The notes under the pieces were generated by a model, which saw only the letters and a program-made list of their open reading frames with translations, had not been told where the DNA came from and made no database searches. From the NCBI GenBank assembly GCA_963693085.1, contig OY856412.1:1126557744-1126621743 (forward strand): a stretch of DNA of 64,000 bases, written 5' to 3'. Both the position numbers and the translations under genes were made by a program. Below, piece after piece: positions 1 to 11,609 of the stretch; position 1 is the stretch's first letter; every line of letters begins with the position of its first letter. The stretch comes from Alisma plantago-aquatica (Eukaryota; Streptophyta; Magnoliopsida; Alismatales; Alismataceae).

Positions 1-890
1 AGTTTTTTGCTTCCTTCATTTAGGCCTTTGGGCGTGCATGACAAGGGTATATTGAGTGCTCTAAGTAGCTACTATAGAGCAAGGAAACAACAGTGTGACA
101 AATTTATAGTATTCATTGGTGTGACCAATCCTTCTACAACCCATGCAGATGGTCGATAGGCCCTCATATTCAATCTGTAGATGTTCCTCATTCAGTAGGA
201 AGGCCATCAACAAGGGCTTCGTGGTGTCAAACTGCATTATGAATCTCGCAAACTTCCCTCAATTTACATGTAATGTATGGTTGTCAAACTTGATTATTGT
301 ACCTACAACGTTCCTTGTGCACTCCAGGAGATGATTCTAGTGTAGATGTATTAGAAGATCTAAAATTTTGACCAAACAACAAGTTTGTGAGGAATCAAAT
401 TAGAAGGTTTAAGATCCGACGAGCATGATTACACAGATAGGTAATTACCAAAGATCATCCATGGCCCTCTGGTCATTCCTTTCTTGAAGTCATCTTGATT
501 AGCAAGTTGGACAATGATATAGCCACAATCAAGGTCATTCACACATAAATGATCTACTAGGTCCCAAAGGATTTGGATACGGTTCACAAGATCTTGGAAC
601 CCTAGATTGATGTCGACCGCCTTTACCACCATTGTGAGCTTCCAAGGTTTAGTGGGATTGGTTTGGGTTAATGGTGATCTCTAGGATAAGACTAGACTTG
701 CCAATATGGATATCTCGGATCTGCAATAGTTTTGTGATGAGGTTCTTCACTAGATCTCTGTGCTTTGGATTCGAGACAACATTCTTGTCATTCATATGTG
801 AAAATGACGATCCATCTGGTCTGACAACGTCGCCTGGAGTAGTCCCATGTGATGCATTTTGCAAACCATTGATGTTAGGTGGATGATTGA
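1..890 (-). pseudogene. LINE ORF1 relic (DUF4283 plus zinc knuckle), runs off the left edge
   Basis: This is a decayed nucleic-acid-binding ORF1 of a plant L1-type LINE. On the minus strand an open stretch (632-429) encodes a DUF4283-like domain: VVK near the start, a central LW, a DCGY segment and the signature GPWMIFGNYL. Further downstream (about 310-100) the frame gives VGTIIKFD, then GKFARF, DTTKPL and EYEGLSTIC, followed by a zinc knuckle CMGCRRIGHTNEYY in which the fourth ligand is Tyr instead of Cys. This order (DUF4283, GKFAR, zinc knuckle) is the known plant LINE ORF1 layout. The 864-649 open stretch on the same strand would be the N-terminal part. An in-frame stop precedes GKFAR and the frames do not join, so it is dead. 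Reverse transcriptase (ORF2), if present, lies beyond position 1. Confidence 0.75.
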
Positions 891-2850
891 AACCCTATTC
901 ATTAGGAAACCTCGTCCCCCTGACTGCCGCCCTCCCCAGCCCTAGAGGCATTGTGGCCCTCCTTTCATTCACACATACTGAAACTCTATCTCAATACAAG
1001 AATCAGTCATTTTGTTGTATCAAATAAGAAATTGGCAGTCAAATCAGGGTCACAATCCTAGAAACCATCAAACATTAAGGATCTGATTGGTTCATTGTAA
1101 TTAGAGTTTTTCTGGAAGTCTTTTTCTAGGAAAAGAAGTTGAGCTCCTAGAAATTGAGTTAAGATGATTGCCTTGATATTCAAGTTTTTCCAGGAAAATG
1201 ACTTCGATAGGATTGGTTTGTTGTAATTTTGACTACAGCATATAAAAATGTAAAGAAACGCACGCATCATTAGATTTGGAAGTATAATTACATAACAAGA
1301 TGTAGTAGTGGACAAAAAAAAGTAAGCATCGTATATCAGATAACACAAGAGATTCAACATAAGCTATATTTCTATTTAATCAGTAGTTGAACCAACTAGT
1401 TGCGTCTAAGATGAGTAATGATGACATGAAGAATACGGCAATTGCATAACAATTACTTGGAAGTGGTAAAGACAACTCGCATGTGCGGCAGTTTGTCAAG
1501 GAAAAAAAAAAGCAACAATAGATAAAATAGAATTCCGTGCAATAGTTGATATCTTGAATAGAATAATTATTCCTTCATGGCCTGGAGAAACAAATCCTGC
1601 TTTGTTGTCGTGCCGTCAGTCCTCGTTGTCGTTCTTTTGTTCCATAGAGAACAAATCAGGTTTTGCTATCATACCTTCAGTATTCATTGCAGTTGCTTTG
1701 CGCCCTGATATTGAAGTTTAACTTGATGCTGTAGAGAAAGGAACAGGTTATCGAGTCGGAGCAGCGTGCCTGCCGGTGCAGATGGTGATAATACGTCGTT
1801 TGCTCGATTCGGCCCATGCAAGCAGCCGCCAGCTAGAGCAAAATGAAAAGATGGAACTCGTCGTTTTCACTCATGATTTTTCTGAAAAAAGTAGTGTGTG
1901 TAAATCCTATGTATACATATAGAAGTCTAAATAAATTCCACAAAGGTAATTTTAACCAATTATTTAGAATATGTCTCAAAAGTTGAGTTCTTAATTTTCT
2001 TAATACATTTACAGAAAACCAATCAAAACTTAAATGAAACTCAATAACGGCATAAATACTTACAACAGAAAAACAACTAAATTAATTATGAGCTGTTAGG
2101 CCAATCTCCTGGCGCTGCCAAGCTCGCCAGGACGATAAATGACACTCGACGGAGGCTTCCCTGGCAAAAGCAGTTCCATCCACCTAATTAAATGTCATTT
2201 TGTATCTAAATCAGCATGCCTCAGGAGACGGGCTTGCCATGTAACATGTCATAAGCCTGATATTCCCACACAACAAAGTAGGATGCACCTACGCCCACCG
2301 TGCTTTGCCCCAATCGATAACGAGTGGTACGTAACCACAGGCCCTTGCCTCAATGAACATGTATCGTTACCAGAACTACTGACGGGCCTAGTTCTGCTAA
2401 GGATGAAAGAAGGTATTAGCCTTCTTCTCATATTACGTGGGAAAACGTCGACTTACGCTCACTATCGAGCCTGACATCAGTATTCCGATAGCCCAACCAT
2501 TCCACCGAACCCATTCCAATGTGGTATTGTCTATATCCATATCAAGAATAGCATGTTACATGTCTGTTCTTCATTTCAGTGTTTGTGTGCTTCACCTATG
2601 TGTGTCAGCTTCTCCGTGCTTCACCTATGTGTGTGCTTTTTTATTTTTTATATTATGAGTACCATTTTTATTCTTCTTTTCTTGAGTGACGTGCATGATC
2701 ATCCTATCAGTCTGTGTTCTTCTATTGATGTGTTCCATAGTTTGTCTGTCAACTAATCCTACTGATTTGGTTTGACTTTCTTAGTATAATGTATGTCTGC
2801 TTCTGATCGTATCTTTTTTTAACAAGTTTTTGTCTGCTTATCTTACTAAA
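891..2850. other. Non-coding DNA, nothing recognised
   Basis: No open frame with recognisable protein features is present. Around 1,580-1,700 two short stretches resemble each other: both contain GAACAAATC, a TTTGTTGTC or TTTTGCTATC run, and a CAGT..TCATTG or CAGTCCTCGTTG end. This looks like a ~90-bp imperfect duplication. 2,100-2,470 is somewhat more GC-rich, with ORFs open on both strands and no family resemblance. It may be debris of an unidentified element. Confidence 0.4.
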
Positions 2851-2894
2851 TCTATATCTATATCTATATTTATATATGTATTTTTCATATAAAA

Positions 2895-3265
2895 AAACAT
2901 GGGCGACATGCTTACTTTTCTTATGCAAGCTGTCACCATGTGTGCTTCAGTGTAAGCATATGTGACATGCTTACTTTTGATGTGCAAGATGTCAGCATGT
3001 GTGCTTCAGTGTTTATTTTTTTCTTTTTCATTTGTATAATGGCGCACTGCCAGGTTTTGTTACTATGGGTGTTTCAACCTACAATTTTTCTCTCAGACAT
3101 TTGTATAACGGGCTATTTCCAAATCATAAAGTACAAAAATATTCATGTACAAGTTGTCACCGTGTGTGATTCAACGTTAATATCTTTATTTTTATCCACA
3201 TCTCCATATAAAGACACATGTGTGACATTTTACTTTTCTGATGCAAGTTGCCACCCTGTGGCATT
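2895..3265 (+). repeat. Imperfect ~60-bp repeats
   Basis: Two adjacent units (about 2,898-2,955 and 2,958-3,012) share GACATGCTTACTTTT, then TGCAAG, a GTCA.CATGTG segment and TGCTTCAGTGT. A looser third unit at about 3,205-3,265 has GTGTGACATTTTACTTTTC and TGCAAGTTGCCACC. The 182-residue frame that spans them is a by-product of the T-rich repeats. Confidence 0.6.
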
Positions 3266-4503
3266 GATTTTTTCTCATAAACATATGTATAATTGGCACA
3301 CTGTCAAGATATGTTACCCTGCGTGTTTCTGTAACCCTATAAATAAATCAATGTGGTGTGTGCTATTTGAGTTGCTTGCTCAGTCGCACACCACACCACT
3401 TTATTGTATTTATCTCCGTTCCTATTTTTTTAGTCATTTCGTAAGTATAAGGTCTGATTTGTATAAAATCTCAATGACATGTAATTGAACCGAGTCAAGA
3501 TGTGTGTCTGATATGTTTGCCGCTTTTCAATTTTTTTGGCCTACTTGCCGCTTTTTTCCAACTTTTTTTAATTTTAATCAAACTAAATAAAAAGATGGAC
3601 ATGTTATATAAGTGTTAGATTTTAGTTATTTCTTTTCATTAAACCAGTCTGTGCGTATTTTAATCTTTATGTATGCTCATTGTTCTAATGAGCATGTCTG
3701 TATATTAATCAATGATGTCTAATTATGTGTTTCACATCATCAATTTCTTCAAAGGGAGTTCTAATAAAATATATGTGCTCATTGATTCAATTTATTTATC
3801 TATTCAATTAGTCTATTTCAGTGTTAATTAGCTCAGTCTATCTTTGTATTAAAACATTCTATCTAAGCATCAATTGGTCCAATATATCTGTGTGCTTATA
3901 AGTTTGAGGGAGTCATGGCTTTTTAATCAAGTTGCTTTCTCTTATTATGTTTTATATATGTTAGCCATGTTGATGCAACGGTCATCATGAGTCCAATTGA
4001 AAAAATAATTTAAATTTAAATTTTTCTAATGACGTACTACAAGTCAGAGGGATTCAACTGGTCGACCGACTGAATATATTTGCATGTACTTTAGTTGTTT
4101 GGCTACGTGTTAATTGGTCCATTCATTATTTATGTTCTAGCAACATAATCTGTTAATCGATCCAACATGTTTGTATGCTAACCAATTCAATATGTTTGTG
4201 TGCTTATATATTAAAATGAGACGATTGGATGTCAATCGATCTACTCTCTCTTAAGGGGTTAGTAAAAAATTTGTAATTTAAAATTTTTGTTACATTTTAA
4301 ATTTATATTTTTGTTGTCTAAGGAGTCAACTAGATATTAATCGAGTTATTCTATTTTAACAAGTTATACATGATTATTGTTATTAATAAAAATGAACCTA
4401 AAAAATATCAATTTAGAGTTTAAATTTGAATAATCATTAAATATTTTTATTCATGTATAATAGTATATATTAGAGATTTTATTGTTCTAATTCAATTGAT
4501 ATT

Positions 4504-4531
4504 CACGTGCTTAGCATGTGAATTTAGCTAG
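4504..4531 (+). terminator. Helitron 3' terminal hairpin and CTAG end
   Basis: CACGTGC-TTA-GCATGTG forms a 7-bp stem with one G-T wobble and a 3-base loop. It is followed by AATTTAG, CTAG and then T. Helitron 3' ends carry such a hairpin 5-12 bases before CTRR, where it acts as the rolling-circle terminator. This is a structural signal for transposition, not a transcription terminator. Confidence 0.75.
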
Positions 4532-5359
4532 TATATTATATATACACAAGAAAAGATCAGCACTGGTTGATATCAACCTTTTTCACATTTTGTCTTCTCC
4601 TTTTTAAGTTCCACAATAACCCAGTTGCTCTTACTCCTTTACCAGAAGTTACGCTCACCCTCCGATGGCAGCCTTTATTTATATAATCTATAATTGAAAT
4701 CTTGTTTCAGCGGCAGCCATATATGCCGGTTTAATAATGCACGTCGGACATGCTACCTTAAATATGTGTACTCAACGACCTTGGTGACCTAAACATTTAA
4801 GAAAATGAAGAATCAAGTTGATGAGTACAAATGGGTTAATGAGCAAATCCCAGCGAAACCATGCTGAAATTTCAAAGCACGTTAGACAAAAACGCAATTG
4901 GACACTGCTAGAATGTATATTGCATGCAGATTTTGTGAAACAATCTCTAACGGTTAAGTCTTTTATGAAATGATGAGCGGAATGTGTAAAGAAAGATATA
5001 TAACCGATCCGGTTCTCATAATGGATACTTGTTCTAGTTCGTAGAAATGTAGAAAAACACACTTATTTATATGCAAATTTCAATATCATTTTCGTGAGCA
5101 TGAAGCTTTCTTAGATGGACAACAACGCTTTGCAACTCTCTGCGGAGAAAAGGGGCGACCGTACCAGTTACGGCCGGAGAATGGCTGACAGACACAGATA
5201 GGGTGGCGGTGGTTGTGTGGGAGATGATGATCTCAACACCGACAGTTTTGCAGTCTTGGATTTTCCAATGGTAACCATTCCTTTTGATGTTGACGACAAT
5301 GCAACGCATCTAACTCGAGGTATTCTCAGGATACAAAGCTTTCTAACAACAATCCACAA
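4532..5359. other. Non-coding flank, nothing recognised
   Basis: This stretch lies between the Helitron 3' end and the LINE ORF1 relic. Short minus-strand frames at 4,772-5,359 overlap each other and show no family features. It may be the 5' UTR or leader of the downstream LINE copy. Confidence 0.3.
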
Positions 5360-6900
5360 ATGGAATTAGGAATGGATGGAAATAAGGGTTCCCCATTGTT
5401 CAATTTTGGGCTGCAATTGCATTACAAGGGGATGAAGAGTCAACAACCGCCTACTATGGTTCAAGATGACAATGTTGGTGATAACTCGTCGAACCAGATC
5501 AATGACACTGAGTTCCAAAAAATCCCTAATCATTAGATTCCTCTTCTGAACTGGAACCAATGGTTAACAAATTTGTGAAGTCATTCAGAGATGCAACCTC
5601 CTTAGGACGTACTTCTCCTCTCAACTCATTCCCAGATGATACTACAACGGACGAAGTCAGTCCTGAGGATATATCTTTAGTGGGTGATCATGGCTTCACG
5701 GGAGTATACATCGTGTCTGAGGCTTATTCAATCTTGCACGAGCCATGGAAGATGACGGTTACTATTCGGCTACTTGGTGAGACCATTGGGTATATTGACA
5801 CTCGGGGACATGATTAGACTTCTTTGGAAGCCTATTGCAAGATGGCGAATGTCTAAACTCAATATGGGTTGTTATGATGTTCAATTCACATGAATGATGA
5901 TTTTCTTTTTGCTCTCACGGGTGGTCCATGGGCAATCTTTGGTTGCCCTCTTATTGTCTCACGGTAGGCTAAAGATTTCATCCCTACAAACAATCTTCCT
6001 CTGAAGATGATTACTTGGTCCATAATTATTGACTTACCATTACACTTATATATCTATATAAGTTATGAGCATATTGGCCAAGTTTTGGGGAAACTGATTA
6101 ATGTTGATGATCACACTGTCAATTGTACACAAAGAAAATAGCCCGCTTGGCCATTGAAGTAGATACCAATGAGCCTGTTAAACCTGCAGTCATCAACTGT
6201 ATGATCTATAATGATAAATATGAGTCCATTCCCTCTATTTTCTCCCATTGAGGCATTATGGTTCATGGACAAATAGAATGTTCCATGAAACTGACGGAAG
6301 AAAAGGGACATTCCTCTGTAGCAAAACAAGAAGAAGCAAGAATCATGTGGAATGAAGAAGAAGACCAGTGGCAAGTGTTTTATGGGAAGAACATTCATGC
6401 TAGGAGGCTCTCTTAAAATTACCTGACTCCACTCCCTCTAATTTTCAGCCCAGTACTTTACGGGATTCAAACAAATTTTCAAATCTAGAGGTACAAGAAG
6501 ATATGGATGAAGATCCCCAGCCTTTAGAGAAACATGTGGATAACCAGAAAAACACCAAAGTGTCTGCTCTATCACCTAAAGTTTGATCCAAGCAATGGAA
6601 ACAACCATCTCAACAGATTCCTTCAGTACATGAGGTAGACTTAGTTTCAATTGTTCATCAATCTGATGTTCCATTGGTGCATATTGATGACATCCACTGC
6701 TCTAGAAAAGAATTGAATACTAAAACATCAATATCTTTTGTTGCTTTCATATCAATTGACTCGTTTGGTGATGAAGTCATAATACATGATCGATCTGTGG
6801 AAACCACCAAATCTGTTGAACTGGGGTTTGTAGGATTTAAAATCTCATATTCGCACTTAGGGAAGACTAATCCCAGGTTTGAAGTTCCAGAGGGAAAATG
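5360..6900 (+). pseudogene. LINE ORF1 relic with DUF4283 domain
   Basis: This is a second plant L1-type ORF1 copy, opposite in orientation to the one at the left edge. A start-proximal frame (from 5,360) ends at a stop near 5,534. The next, from 5,560, ends with VTIRLLGETIGY. After a frameshift near 5,790 the sequence continues LGDMIRLLWKPIARWRM, NMGCYDVQF, FLFALTGGPWAIFG, then ITW and DLPLHLY, HIGQVLGKLINVDDHT and a segment matching AIEVDTNEP. This is the full DUF4283 order. The following zinc knuckle is destroyed: the CxxC cysteines read as Phe and a TGA stop near 6,249, while the G..VHGQIEC part survives. Multiple stops and shifts show long decay. The 6,500-6,900 tail is the variable C-terminal part. 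No reverse transcriptase follows, so the copy is truncated. Confidence 0.8.
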
Positions 6901-7677
6901 AAAAATTGTTCCTTATCTGACACACAACAGGGCTAAACAATTGTTCCTTATCTCACATAATTTTATTTTTCTCCAAATCCACCGACACCGTCAAACTTCA
7001 CAATTCTTTCAAGCAAAGGCTTCCTTGAACCTCAACAACGCATGCTACACTCTCCTACTTACTTGTTGGCCCCAACATCTTGATCTTGTTCAAGCATTAC
7101 AATATGTTCAGTCTTATCTTTCAAAGTGCATGGAATGAGCATAAGAAGAACTCTGAATCATCACTTTTATAGCCACAATATAAAATAATGGAGTGCATGG
7201 AATGAATCATTAAACATTCATTGAGATATTACTATAAAAACATACATATGAAAAACATTGACTATAACATTCACAATTCTAAGTGACATCCTTTACTTAC
7301 ATTTTTGTTTAGGCATTATCTTAATAGAATATTTATTACTACAATCATATTAATATTATTATAGCTTTGAGTAGAGTCTATGTTCTTTGATAAATTTATC
7401 ATTATTTGTAATAGAACCTATTATGTTCAAAGCATAATTTGGTGTGCTTCAACCATTGGTGTGTATTCCCATAGAGCTAATCATTTGATAATTATATTGG
7501 GGCATCATGTAATTGATTTGATAATTATAAAGGTAATCACTTTTGTTATGTTTGTCTTTATCATGAGATGATGACAAAAACATGACATAAGTCTAAAAAA
7601 TGATATTAATGACATATGTCTTCAGGTTGAGGACCTGAACAATGAGATCATATGTATGATAAGAGTACACACATTTT
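6901..7677. other. AT-rich non-coding DNA
   Basis: Short frames only and no motif recognised. It separates the LINE relic from LTR-like sequence. Confidence 0.3.
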
Positions 7678-9345
7678 TGTTATATCCCTAGTAGGATATT
7701 GCTATGGAAGAAAAATAGATGACAATAATACATAAGATTAGAATGTGTGTTGATTGACTATAGAGTCTCATTAGTCATGATATTGGATATCAAGTCAACC
7801 ACAAAGGTACTTATTATATAACGGTGTACGGGATAGACCCACCTTGAGGGTGATACATGAAAACAATTGAATGGAAGTCAGAATGACCACTCAAGGTGAC
7901 AATGGTGATTGTGGTTCATAGACCTAAAGTGTCTACACTCATCACATGTTGTTTGATGAACTTTGACACCATCCAATCTGAACTTAAAGAGGGGTTTCCA
8001 TAAAGGTGGTTGGCAGGTACATTGTGAGATATGGGGGTACATTGTGACATATGGGGATTGATTGTGAGTGACATTGATGGGATTTATCCCTTCTACTGAA
8101 GTTGATATCTTGGCCACTTGATAAGTGAGACTGAGAAAGGTATGGAAATACTAATGTGAGTCAATATGTGATATGCGATCTCATATGCATCTCATACAGT
8201 CTGCTCCAATTCAACAAACATGGATTGAATGTTAAGATGATCATGATTCCATGCATCAGGTTCAATTTGGATATTAGAGACAAAGGAACTATATGACCAT
8301 AGTAGCATTGATCATGATTGTAGGCTGAAGTTGTTCTATAACTTTTCAATTACTTTGGTAGCAATGATGTGTTTCTAGATACCGCTCATTATTTGTGATG
8401 TCAAAATCTAGTTATGAAAATTCACTACCAATGTAATATGGGACATATAGGATCACACATAGGATGCATTTAGAATAGGAGTTTACTCATGGATAAGGAT
8501 TAATTTAGTTACTCAAAATGTTTAGGTAATTAAATTAAGTGTCATTGGCTATGAGTCGACTGATTGGGATATCCAGTCTTCTGACTGGTGTGTCAATCGA
8601 TTGATTGGAATTTCTAATCGAACTAATGGATGTGAAATGACCAGTTTTGACTGGTTCAAATTATTAATAATATGTATTATTCATTGCATTGAAAGACAAT
8701 GTAATTGTATCACTGACCGGACTCCAGTAAATCAACTAGAGTGTCCAGTCGACTGATGAGGGTGCGCAAGAGTCACTAAGTCATAAGATCTGGCCTTTTG
8801 TATCCCCTAGGTTTTTCAAAACCCAAGTCCATTCACTCGTATATAAGCAGGGGGTGGCCAAGTGTCTACACACACTTTTTTTTCAACATCATGGTAATGT
8901 GAGATCCTGAGCAGTCTATCCTAAGAAAGGGAGAGACAACAATTGGAAAGGAACTCAACAGTAGTATGTTGACAATGGAGGACAACTCCTTCCCGTCAAT
9001 GTTGGAAGCATGACATGGAGTTATCGGTGGTCTATGTGGACTACATAGAGGCATCGAGGATTTCATTCCTATGCTAAGAGGATGCTATCAAATGTCATAT
9101 ATGGTTATTATACAAGGAGGATGTCATTGACAACCATCTGTGTGCTGCTTACAAAGGAAGCACACGTCTGCAAGGATTATCGATGGACTTGATCCAAGAC
9201 CAGATGTACGTCTTGCACCACCATTTCTATTTTATAGTTGTTGACACAATCCACTGGTCATGGGAATATGGAAAAAAAATTTTGTTTCTTTTTCCATCTC
9301 AGATGCCATATTTCCCTACAATGGTATCACAATCATGTCAACTTA
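7678..9345 (+). mobile_element. Probable 5' LTR of a copia-type retrotransposon with PBS-like site
   Basis: The segment could start at TGTTATATCCC (7,678) and ends CCTACA at 9,320. It is followed directly by a TGGTATCA stretch at 9,322-9,329, which matches the first eight bases of the usual plant initiator-tRNA primer-binding site TGGTATCAGAGC. A TATA box lies at 8,840. 8,540-8,770 is rich in short GTCGACTGATTGG-like and CAGTC motifs of the kind seen in long copia LTRs. No partner LTR or gag-pol follows in the window, so this is a fragment. The left boundary is tentative. Confidence 0.45.
8840..8847 (+). promoter_or_regulatory. TATA box of LTR-like promoter
   Basis: TATATAAG sits ~480 bases before the PBS-like site, which is a plausible U3/R promoter position for the retrotransposon fragment. 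Confidence 0.5.
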
Positions 9346-9477
9346 CTACATTTTTAGATTTAATCAATATGATTAGTTTTATTTTTTTCATTTATTTTGT
9401 TACATAAAATACAAATATTTAAATGATCAATGTGAATATTTGATTAAATACCACATACGTGAGGGAATGTCCCATAG

Positions 9478-9482
<5 letters not shown>

Positions 9483-9557
<75 letters not shown>
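9483..9557. repeat. (AT)21(GT)16 compound microsatellite
   Basis: An uninterrupted 42-base AT run passes directly into a 33-base GT run. This is a pure compound dinucleotide tract, so length variation between individuals is likely. Confidence 0.97.
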
Positions 9558-9560
<3 letters not shown>

Positions 9561-9589
9561 TCTATATGTGTTACTCAAAAATTGTTTTG

Positions 9590-10330
9590 ATGGTGGATAT
9601 ATGCATGTTTATGGTCAAAACTCCTTGGATACTTGTTTTAGGATTTATTTCATCCTTTTAAATTCATGTTGCATGTCGAGCCTTTCTATTATTTCTCTAT
9701 ATATAAGTCAATGTTTTCCTCTCTATACCCCCCTCAAATGTAACTCAAGGTACTCTATTTTTTACAATGTAATATAAAGATAGGATTAGTATTAGTTTCA
9801 TTTTTTAAGAAGAAAGCATTCTGACCAGGAAATTTGACTGGTAGGAAGTCGAGTCAATCGATCAGAGGATCCAATCGATCAATTGGAGTCCCAACTGATC
9901 AACTAGAGGAGGTTAGCCATGTGATTTAGCCAAAAGCCAGCTAAATGACCGATGAAGAAACAACCGACTAAATGGGGATCAACTGATTGACTAGAGGGTC
10001 TAGTCGATCGACCAATTTGTTCCTAGCATAAAAATTTTCCAGTACAAGTTGAATGCATATGATGTATGACCTTAGGTGGGAATCAATTCTTTGTGGTTGC
10101 AAAGAATCTCATTGGTGTGGTTGTAACCATTGCTTGTATAATTGTTATTCCATGTTTTATTTTTTGATATAGTATGTATTTGATACATTTTATAAGTATG
10201 TGACTATTGAATATGCATACTTATTTATAATTAAAATCCATCAATAAATATTAAGCCTTAGAGCTTTCCATAAGAAGCACACGTGAAAAGCTTGATCGAC
10301 CAAGTATATGTTACATCATTGTGTGGTGCA
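9590..10330. repeat. Degraded LTR-like sequence rich in TCGATC/GACTAGAG motifs
   Basis: 9,830-10,020 carries several short diverged motifs (AATCGATC, GATCAACTAGAGG, TCAACTGATTGACTAGAGG, AGTCGATCGACC). They recall those at 8,540-8,770 but are not an alignable copy. A TATATATAAG stretch lies near 9,700. It is most likely another decayed LTR fragment. There is no coding sequence. Confidence 0.35.
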
Positions 10331-11068
10331 TGGTAGTGATGTGGGTTTAGAACCTAAACCAATCATCTGATAAGTCTGAGAATCCTGCATCAAAAAACCA
10401 TGACTACCAACGGTGACTTTGCAAGTAAAGGCATCAAATAACTTTGTAGCTGACATTAAAATGAAGGGAAAATGAGGAATATAATGAATAGGTTGATGAG
10501 ACTAGGAGAGACATTAACACCACCACACTTGTTAAACAAGTTTTAGTGGACCCATCTGCCAATGTGCCAAATGATGTACAAGTATGAGGTTCACTAAAAG
10601 AAAGAAAGAAAGAAGGTGTCACATACCAATCATATGTTGGGTGGTGCTAAAGTCAACAATATAATGATAGTTGGCTGCCAAAATGGAGGTCCCAACATTA
10701 TCTTGTTTGAAGCCATATCGAAGATGTCACGTCAGATTGTATGGTCAGAGAATCACCAAATCTTGTGGATTGTGGAGGGGACTATTGAGAGGCTTGCAGA
10801 ATTTGCTCATACTCAGTAGAAGAGATGGTAGCAGATTGATCATATGATCCTTACAACATGGGCAGTACCATTATTACAAACGCTTCCAAAGGGATGATAG
10901 TTATTTTAGTAGAACTTCTCCTCCATATGGCCTAAACTTGTTGCAGAAGTGCATTGCACCTTAGGGGAATGTTCCCCACAACCATGTCCTTGTCCACGAG
11001 CAACTATAGCAATCACAAGTTGTGAATGTGGTGGAATATAGATTAAGTGATGGATACCGTACTACTAG
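10330..11068 (-). pseudogene. Copia gag-pol relic: zinc knuckle, protease, GAG-pre-integrase
   Basis: Read on the minus strand from 11,068 down, this is decayed Ty1/copia polyprotein. At about 10,970-10,880 there is a broken CCHC knuckle: a CNKF-like part in one frame and LGHMEEKF in another, followed by NNYHPFGSV. At about 10,680-10,640 a protease-like stretch reads IVDFSTTQHMIG, aligned to the usual IIDSGATDHMTG, with the catalytic DSG degraded to DFS. From about 10,610 to 10,357 comes the GAG-pre-integrase region: TLADGSTKTCLTS, then PFILMSATKLFDAF and GFLMQDSQTYQMIG, matching the copia order of ADG, L.S..KL and F.DLQT.K.IG. The element breaks off near 10,330 before integrase. Upstream parts lie beyond the Cassandra insertion. 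Confidence 0.75.
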
Positions 11069-11358
11069 TGTAAGGTCCTAGAATTTGAAGCCTCAGATAA
11101 GATGATCTTAAAAGGAATGATTGGACTACCCATATCAACAAGGTGCACCTCCTTTTTCAGGAGCCCATCACTAAGAACTCCATAGTTAAGTTTGCTCCGC
11201 TTGGAGTAGTACTGGGATGGGTGACCTGTCGGGAAGTTGATCCTGGCATGCGCGTGAGTGAGGACAAAGTGTGCAGTTAAGGCTAGTGGTGGTCTATGGG
11301 GACAGTCGTCATTCCTAAAACTCTACTAGAACCTTGGGCAGTGGGCCCAGGCATTACA
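11069..11358 (+). repeat. Cassandra 5' LTR
   Basis: This 290-bp LTR has TG and CA ends and is directly followed by AA and the PBS. The 5S-like block spans about 11,164-11,246. The box C-like GGATGGGTGACC (11,215-11,226) is intact relative to plant 5S, while the box A-like segment reads AGTTAAGTTTGC instead of AGTTAAGCGTGC. Confidence 0.9.
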
Positions 11359-11360
11359 AA

Positions 11361-11372
11361 TGGTATCAGAGC
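11361..11372 (+). promoter_or_regulatory. Primer-binding site (initiator Met tRNA type)
   Basis: TGGTATCAGAGC is two bases after the 5' LTR end. It is identical to the common plant LTR-element PBS, complementary to the 3' end of initiator methionine tRNA. Confidence 0.92.
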
Positions 11373-11596
11373 CAATTTCCCTCCAGTAGGTGGGGCCCAC
11401 ATGGACATGGCATGCCAGTCTTGAGTCGTGCAGTCCAGGCATGTAGGAAAGGGTTGTTCATCATTGACGTAGCCACCCTTACGCTGGTATTTTGTGATCA
11501 GGAGCTGGGTGTCCATGGGCCATTGTGGGTTTGTACTGAAATGGGGTCAGATTATGAGGCCATATAGTTGAGCCTTGATGAGGACGTCAAGAGTCT

Positions 11597-11608
11597 AAGT
11601 GGGGGAGA
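11597..11608 (+). promoter_or_regulatory. Polypurine tract of Cassandra
   Basis: AAGTGGGGGAGA ends one base before the 3' LTR. It is mostly purine and in the right place to prime plus-strand DNA synthesis. Confidence 0.85.
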
Positions 11609-11609
11609 T

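Larger units (their letters stand above)
2851..4531 (+). mobile_element. Non-autonomous Helitron (3' end clear, 5' end tentative)
   Basis: The 3' terminus is a textbook Helitron end: an imperfect 7-bp-stem hairpin, seven bases, then CTAG, followed by a T in the host DNA. Helitrons insert between A and T and begin with TC, so the nearest suitable upstream start is the TCTATATCTATATCTATA run at 2,851, which is preceded by A. That start is a guess, because TC after A is common in AT-rich DNA. The interior is non-coding and carries imperfect ~60-bp repeats. It has no Rep or helicase remnants, so movement would depend on an autonomous copy such as the one at 49,728. Confidence 0.55.

Noticed and set aside
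2940..3488. 182-residue membrane-like protein
   Set aside because: T-rich imperfect repeats inside a probable non-autonomous Helitron give a spurious Phe/Leu/Ser-rich frame.
11164..11246. 5S rRNA gene
   Set aside because: Only an 80-bp part resembles 5S rRNA, the 5' part is missing, and it occurs twice inside matching LTRs with PBS and PPT. It is the Cassandra 5S-derived promoter block.
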